From NCBI GenBank assembly GCA_012295275.1, contig CM022678.1:15106959-15170958 (forward strand): a DNA stretch of 64,000 bases, written 5' to 3'. Origin of the DNA: Chrysomallon squamiferum. Lineage: Eukaryota; Mollusca; Gastropoda; Neomphalida; Peltospiridae. Below are positions 58,088 through 64,000 of the stretch, piece after piece. Within the stretch, counting starts at the first letter, position 1; the number at the start of each line of letters is the position of its first letter. The notes beneath the pieces are model-generated. The model made no database searches. It was not told where the DNA came from and saw only the letters and a program-made list of their open reading frames with translations. The position numbers were made by a program, and so were the translations under genes.

Positions 58088-60155
58088 TTACACATTCTTT
58101 GACTTTTCACAGTTAGCTGGAACAGAATTAGTGGAATCACTTCCACCCTTCCTCTCTTTTGAAGATTTCCCTGATGGCAGTAACACAGCCAACGTCACAA
58201 TAAGAATATGACCAAACCAGTACACGTTGCTGAAACACAAAACACATCCTCACTTTAAATATATAACAACAACTCTTATTCAACAACATTATCTCTTTAG
58301 AAATATAACAATTCTTGAATCAGGAATATCAGTTGAACAGAATTATCAAATGAACAAAACTAACTAACTAAAACATACACTTTTGATTAAAAAAGAAATG
58401 TATTAAAACAAAAGAATATACTCCATTATGAAAGAACTGGACAGATAAGTATAAAGAACTGGACAGATAATTATAATAAAGAACTGGACAGATAAGTATA
58501 AAGAACTGGACAGATAATTATAAAGAACTGGTCAGATAATTATAATAAAGAACTGGACAGATAATTATAATAAAGAACTGGACAGATAATTACAATAAAG
58601 AACTGGACAGATAATTATAATAAAGAACTGGACAGATAATTATAATAAAGAACTGGACAGATAAGTATAAAGAACTGGACAGATAATTACAATAAAGAAC
58701 TGGACAGATAATTTTAAAGAACTGGTCAGATAATTATAATAAAGAACTGGACAGATAAATATAAAGAACTGGACAGATAAGTATAAAGAACTGGACAGAT
58801 AACTGTTTTGTATAAAGCACTGGACAGATAATTATAAAGAACTGATAAGATAATTATAATAAAGAACTGGACAGATAGCTGTTTTGTATAAAGAACTGGA
58901 CAGGTAACTGTTTTGTATAAAGCACTGGACAGGTAACTGTTTTGTATAAAGCACTGGACAGATAATTATAAAGAACTGGACAGGTAACTGTTTTGTATAA
59001 AGCACTGGACAGGTAACTGTTTTGTAAGGTAATTATAAAGCACTGGAGAGCTAATTAAACTTACTTATAAAATGTTATTGTGGGGCCGAGGTCGAGCAGA
59101 ACGAAGGGTACAACGACGTAGGCCATTGTGATGTGAGTTCCCAACCACGTGACAACTGCATAGACACGCTGCATCTGTGACGACTTCTGAAACAGTGGAC
59201 GGACATTACGTCTGATCTGAAACAAACACAGCGCCAACATTTAAACCATGTTATTAATAAAACACTGCACTGTCATTATTTATATATTTAGAATACAGGA
59301 GGTATATATAACAGTAGATTTACATAACTGTGTTAGTCATAAAATACTTATATAAATCTATATTAAAAAACACAGAAATTATATTATTAATAAAACACTG
59401 AATTTAACAGATGATAGAACAAAAAATCAGTTTGTTGTAACAAGAAGTGTATATCTCTATGGTGACATCCTACATCATAAAGAATTGTAACAACACCAAC
59501 CTTCCTGCCAACAACGGTAACGACAGCAGCAGTAGTGAACATGATGGAGTAGCCAGGATAAATTCCATGCCACAAGGCACTCAAAATAAACGTCAACAAC
59601 GTCGGCATGAACGGTGCTCTGATGTAACACGAATGTCGCAACCACGCCATCGTCAGAATGTTCCAGTTATCCATGTAGGTTTTAAAACTGGTCGCTAGCT
59701 GCAAGCACCATTCACACCCACAGAAACAAGCAAAGAGTTACATCAATTAATTAAATAATGATTTACACTGAACAGAACAGATAAACCAACTGGCTTTGTC
59801 AGACAGCATGCTTCACAACAGCTGATTAGCATTTGTTTTATCATCATCAATTTAATAATGATTTATACTGAACATAAGCCTAGATACATCAAAATATAAT
59901 AACTAATAATAATAATTATGTAATATATAAATGATAATAATTAGTAATGTAATTTTTTAAAACAATATTTAGAATTATATTATTTTTAATCATTTTTTTT
60001 AAAGATATTTCAAAATCACACACCATACATGAAATATTACAAACTATTTTAAATTCATATTAACATAAATGAAGAAAGCTAAACATTATCATCAACTGAA
60101 TAATGATTTATAACCAAGCATAAAACAAACAAATAAAGTATTTAAAATAATGATA

Positions 60156-60186
<31 letters not shown>

Positions 60187-63100
60187 CTAATGTGATTTTT
60201 AAAAACAATATTTAGTGTAATATAGAATATTATTTTTAATATTTTAATAACTGATATTGAAAAATCACATTACTGATAACATTATTACTATTATTATTAA
60301 TATAGAATATAATTTTTAATCATTTATTTTCATGAAATACATTTGACAGAATATTTAAATTCATATCAACATAAATACAGAAAGCTAAACATTAACATCA
60401 ATTAAATACTGTTTATGAAAAAAAAGGAAATTATTTATTATTATTTAAATGACAATTATAATTATGAGTAATTTTAAAAAAATAATATTTAGAGTAATAC
60501 AGGATATTATTTTTACTCATATTTAAAAATCACACACCATTCATGAAATACGAATGACATTATTTTAAATATCTCACCTCAATTTTGAAGAAGTTTACGT
60601 TGGTCATCATGTTCCATTTTGGTTTTCCTGTCTCATCAAACCCATTGAAACCTAACCCTGCTGCATTGTTCACAGCATCAGCTACAACACACACAGTGTA
60701 TCAGTTGAAACAGTTCAACAAACATCACAATGTTATTTATCACATTTAAATGGTAATTAAGTTAACATCTATATTTTCATTATTATCAATGTTACAGGTA
60801 ACAGGAAATTACATTAAAAAATAATAATAATAAAATAAATAAAAAATTTTAAAAATTGAAAAAGGTTCATATATATATATATATATGTTTCTCTCGCAAA
60901 ACACACACACACACACAGTTATATACAGATAGCACATTTATAATACTTTATTTGTCACTTTCTTGACTGGAAGCAGTATTTCGAACATTAATTCACTATA
61001 AAAAAACTATTATAAAAATTATAGAAAATTGGAATAGTAATTATTCTGTAATGATAATTATGAACAACTGAACAGATTACACACAATAAGACAAATACAA
61101 CAAGAAATGTTTCTTTTGTTACTATATTTTTTTAAAGTCATTTTATTTAACGTTTGTTACCCAGAGTCCAGCCAATGTAGTAACGTATTCGATATCCAAA
61201 CAGACATATGTACAGATAGACAGCCCTGTAGAAAATATTGTGTTTGTTTATAAAGTCATCATCTGAAAAATAAATAACAACAAAAAAAAGTAAAATCTAT
61301 TCCTAAACAATTAATCAGTTTTTATAAACCTTCTCCATTTTGTCAATAAAGGCTATACTTTAAAACTTAATATATTTTAAAGATAGCTTATTTTATATTG
61401 CAGAATTTTCTTTGTAATGTTATTTACAACGAAGCCAGTCTGTAATAAAGAAAACCCATGTCACTGTTATACTTGTCACATGTCACTGTCATACTTGTCA
61501 CATGTCACTGTTGTACTTGTCACATGTCACTGTTGTACTTGTCACATGTCACTGTTGTACTTGTCACATGTCACTGTTGTACTTGTCACGTCACTGTTGT
61601 ACTTGTCACATGTCACTGTTGTACTTGCTATTTAAATTACTGAATAGGAGCTACAGCTATTTTGTATGCACTTTTATGCAAAAAATCGTGTTAGATGCCT
61701 TTGATAAATAGGTTATGGAGCACTGGTTGGAACAAGAATTAGCTCAATGATTACACTAAACAGACTTGATGTTTGACTAATCAGACTGAGTGTTTCATTC
61801 AAACAAAAAGAAGAAAATTACAATTGATGACAATTCAGTTCATGGTGAAGTTTATTACCAACAAAAAATTCTGATATTACTTAAGTTTATTTCTAAATTA
61901 TGTTTACATTTCAAATAATTGTCTGTGTTGTTAACATCAAACAATACAATGGAAATAGTAAATACACTTAATGGGTTTACTTTTTTTTAAATATTGTATT
62001 AAATTGAAAATGTGTGTATGTAGGTGTGTGTGTGTGTATACATAAACATACACACATACCCACTCACAGTCACACCCAATACACAAACATTTTTAAAATT
62101 ATGATTCTCAGGTTATGTTAATATATATTAATTATAGCAGTAAAATTATAAATATTAAATATTTTTAGGATAAATGTCAAGTTGTGAGGTACCTAACAGA
62201 ACAGAAAACGGAACGTGTGGAACCAGGAAGACAAAGGTCATTATTAACAGCAAACTTGCAAACAACTTGTTTCTCACTGCCTCCTGAAATTACAAAAACA
62301 TTAAACTTATTAAAATATTTGTTGTTCATAAAGTTATCAGTAATATGATAATCTTAATATTATTTTTGGATTATTTTGTGTGTATTTTTAACAACCTTTA
62401 TATATATATATATATATATAAAAATATGTGATAATTAAATTATATATTTTATACTTAAATTATTATCCATGTTTTCATTTTAACTATACTAAAGATTTTT
62501 CATATTCATATATAAAGTGATTATTAAACATATACAAAAAAAAATCCTGAAGAATACTGAGATTTTATATATATATATATATAAAACAAACACATGTGAT
62601 ATTTAAATTATATATGTTTTCATTTTAACTATACTAAAGTTTTTTTTCATATAAAGTGATTATTAAACAAACACAGCTGAATATAAAGACAACAAATACT
62701 TAAATCTGAACTCACCACGGGGGATACTTCAACCGGGTGACTGTTGTGTGTTCCCTCAGAACCTGTTTTCTGTGACAGAAGAGTTACATGTTAATTAGTT
62801 AACTAAACTGTTTATTTAACAAGTTCTGCAGCTGCTGTACACACAATCAGACTAAATCAGGACTCCTGAATGTGTCAGACAGTCACAGTTATGTTTCAAA
62901 TCCATATTCATGATTTAATGATTATTGAATTTTATTAAATCTGCAGTATAACCTTGTTGTTTGGTGCAAAGGTTCAATCATAGACCTACTTTTTCATAAA
63001 GTTTAACTAGGATATGCAAGCACTGCCATAAAAAACATTATTTTAAAAATTTTAGCTCTGTGAAATTTTAACTTGGTAATTTTACCTGATAAAAATATCT

Positions 63101-63213
63101 TTAAAAAACCCCAATTTTTTCAATTTCAAATTAAAAATTAATACATATTATTGTCTGTAATGCTGAAAATACACAATCAGTGTGTAAATGTTTTTTAAAA
63201 ATAAATAAAATAA

Positions 63214-63265
<52 letters not shown>

Positions 63266-63646
63266 ATATTAATATTAATATTTATTATTAAATATAATAT
63301 ATTTGTATGTGATTTTATAAAAGAAGTTATTAATATACAGTCTTTGTTGAAGATTTTTATAAAACCAATTAAATCTTGTAGACTTAAACCTTATCAATTT
63401 TCCACAACCGTTGACCCTCAATGAAGTCAATAAAGTCATTGAAGAAGCAGAAGGGCCCCGCCATGACACCCTGGAAACCAAAGATAAAACTGAAAAACTC
63501 CAGCGTGTTCGGCATTCGTCTGAAACACAAAACAAAACTTGCATTACACCTCAAGTTATTTCTTATTCTGAGTGCCAGCTGATTTAACTGTTTAATTACC
63601 ATTACATAGCCTAAACACACACACACAGACAGACAGACAGACACAC

Positions 63647-63714
<68 letters not shown>

Positions 63715-63945
63715 TTGGTTAGATCTGAATGACTAAGATTCTGGGTTAAGTCTGTGTCTCTCTGTCTCAAAAAAAAGAGAAAGTGTAAAAGCTGTATTTC
63801 TCTTTATAAAACTGTTTTCTTTGCTTACTTCACTGCTCTCTCTTTCTGTTCCTGTTTTAGTTTGAGGCCATTTTCTTGATGTCGTCTCCAGTCTGCAATG
63901 CCAAACGCCAGACTTGTCAGTTTCTGAGTTGCCACAGTGATAGGG
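58088..63945 (-). CDS. MBOAT1/2-like lysophospholipid acyltransferase, gene B (5' end beyond the window)
   Basis: Nine exons are present: 63945-63829, 63519-63390, 62769-62716, 62283-62193, 61262-61161, 60681-60578, 59698-59501, 59216-59065 and 58229-58088 (TAA at 58090-58088). The missing 5' part corresponds to roughly the first three exons of gene A. Recognisable text: [54 protein letters not shown], and the catalytic Asn (DNWNILT, codon near 59661) and His (ALWHGIYPGY, codon near 59568) 31 residues apart. Intron phases equal those of gene A at every comparable junction. Exon lengths of 91, 104, 198 and 152 nt are identical in the two genes, while the short variable exon is 54 nt here against 45. 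The C-terminus (KSSKERKGGSDSTNS... KSKNV) is hydrophilic and unlike gene A, suggesting paralogues with differing regulation or substrate preference. Confidence 0.92.
58432..59040. repeat. 25-bp minisatellite in the last intron of MBOAT gene B
   Basis: Units of AAAGAACTGGACAGATAATT plus ATAAT (25 bp, for example starts at 58572 and 58597), with 19-20-bp and longer TGTTTTGTATAAAG variants. The array ends 25 bp from the donor of the penultimate exon. Confidence 0.95.
61456..61628. repeat. 22-bp minisatellite
   Basis: About eight units of CACATGTCACTGTTGTACTT plus GT, one shortened by a few bases, in an intron of MBOAT gene B. Small open frames here come from the repeat. Confidence 0.95.
63213..63256. 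repeat. (AAT)n microsatellite
   Basis: An AAT run about 130 bp downstream (in gene direction) of the exon ending at 63390 of MBOAT gene B. Confidence 0.9.
63651..63711. repeat. (GA)n microsatellite
   Basis: A GA run preceded by CAGA and CA repeats, in the intron between the two most upstream visible exons of MBOAT gene B. Confidence 0.95.
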
Positions 63946-64000
63946 CTGAAACAGAGGAACTTAACTGTTAAAAAACAACAATCCAAATGTAAAACAATTA

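Overview
The window is intron-rich, AT-rich animal nuclear DNA. Short GT-AG exons stand out as GC-richer islands in a background of GA/CT, CA/GT, TA and ATT microsatellites, minisatellites and small DNA-transposon remnants. The families present (chitin-binding type-2 repeats, MBOAT lysophospholipid acyltransferases, a WIP/verprolin C-terminus, a calmodulin-like protein, a FAD amine oxidase) fit an invertebrate, plausibly a mollusc or other lophotrochozoan; the species is an inference, not something the sequence proves. No prokaryotic features, CRISPR arrays, tRNA or rRNA genes were seen. All gene models below were built by hand from splice sites and reading-frame continuity.

Layout. 1-2.1 kb: microsatellites only. 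2.1-7.2 kb (-): a calmodulin-like N-terminus spliced in frame onto one very large serine/charge-rich exon (905 aa in total). 10.6-13.9 kb (+): a six-exon gene for a 159-aa protein I do not recognise, with a TATA box, a 21-nt microexon and a poly(A) signal. 14.4-18.4 kb (-): a secreted mucin-like protein (796 aa) with five chitin-binding type-2-like modules separated by (X-Thr-Ser)n linkers. 19.3-20.3 kb (+): a three-exon gene for an unrecognised 177-aa protein, divergent from the mucin gene with 0.87 kb between start codons. 21.7-26.1 kb (+): a secreted polyamine-oxidase-like flavoprotein in seven exons, with a one-base frameshift in exon 6. 30.0-32.5 kb (-): a short WIP-like protein made only of the WASP-binding C-terminal part. 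35.1-49.7 kb (+) and 58.1-63.9 kb (-, running off the window): two MBOAT1/2-like acyltransferase genes arranged tail to tail, with matching intron phases and several identical exon lengths, so an inverted duplication.

The introns of the first MBOAT gene hold most of the repeat content: an 11-copy 48-bp satellite ending 20 bp before an exon, a 1.6-kb 25-bp minisatellite, two hAT-like elements, a pogo/Tigger-like element and a possible transposase fragment. A foldback MITE sits in an intron of the mucin gene.

The genes do not form an obvious pathway, apart from the two paralogous acyltransferases. The most unusual items are the calmodulin-like/long-tail fusion, the Thr-Ser chitin-binding mucin with an 81-bp higher-order repeat, the miniature WIP, and a noncoding block shared by both MBOAT loci.
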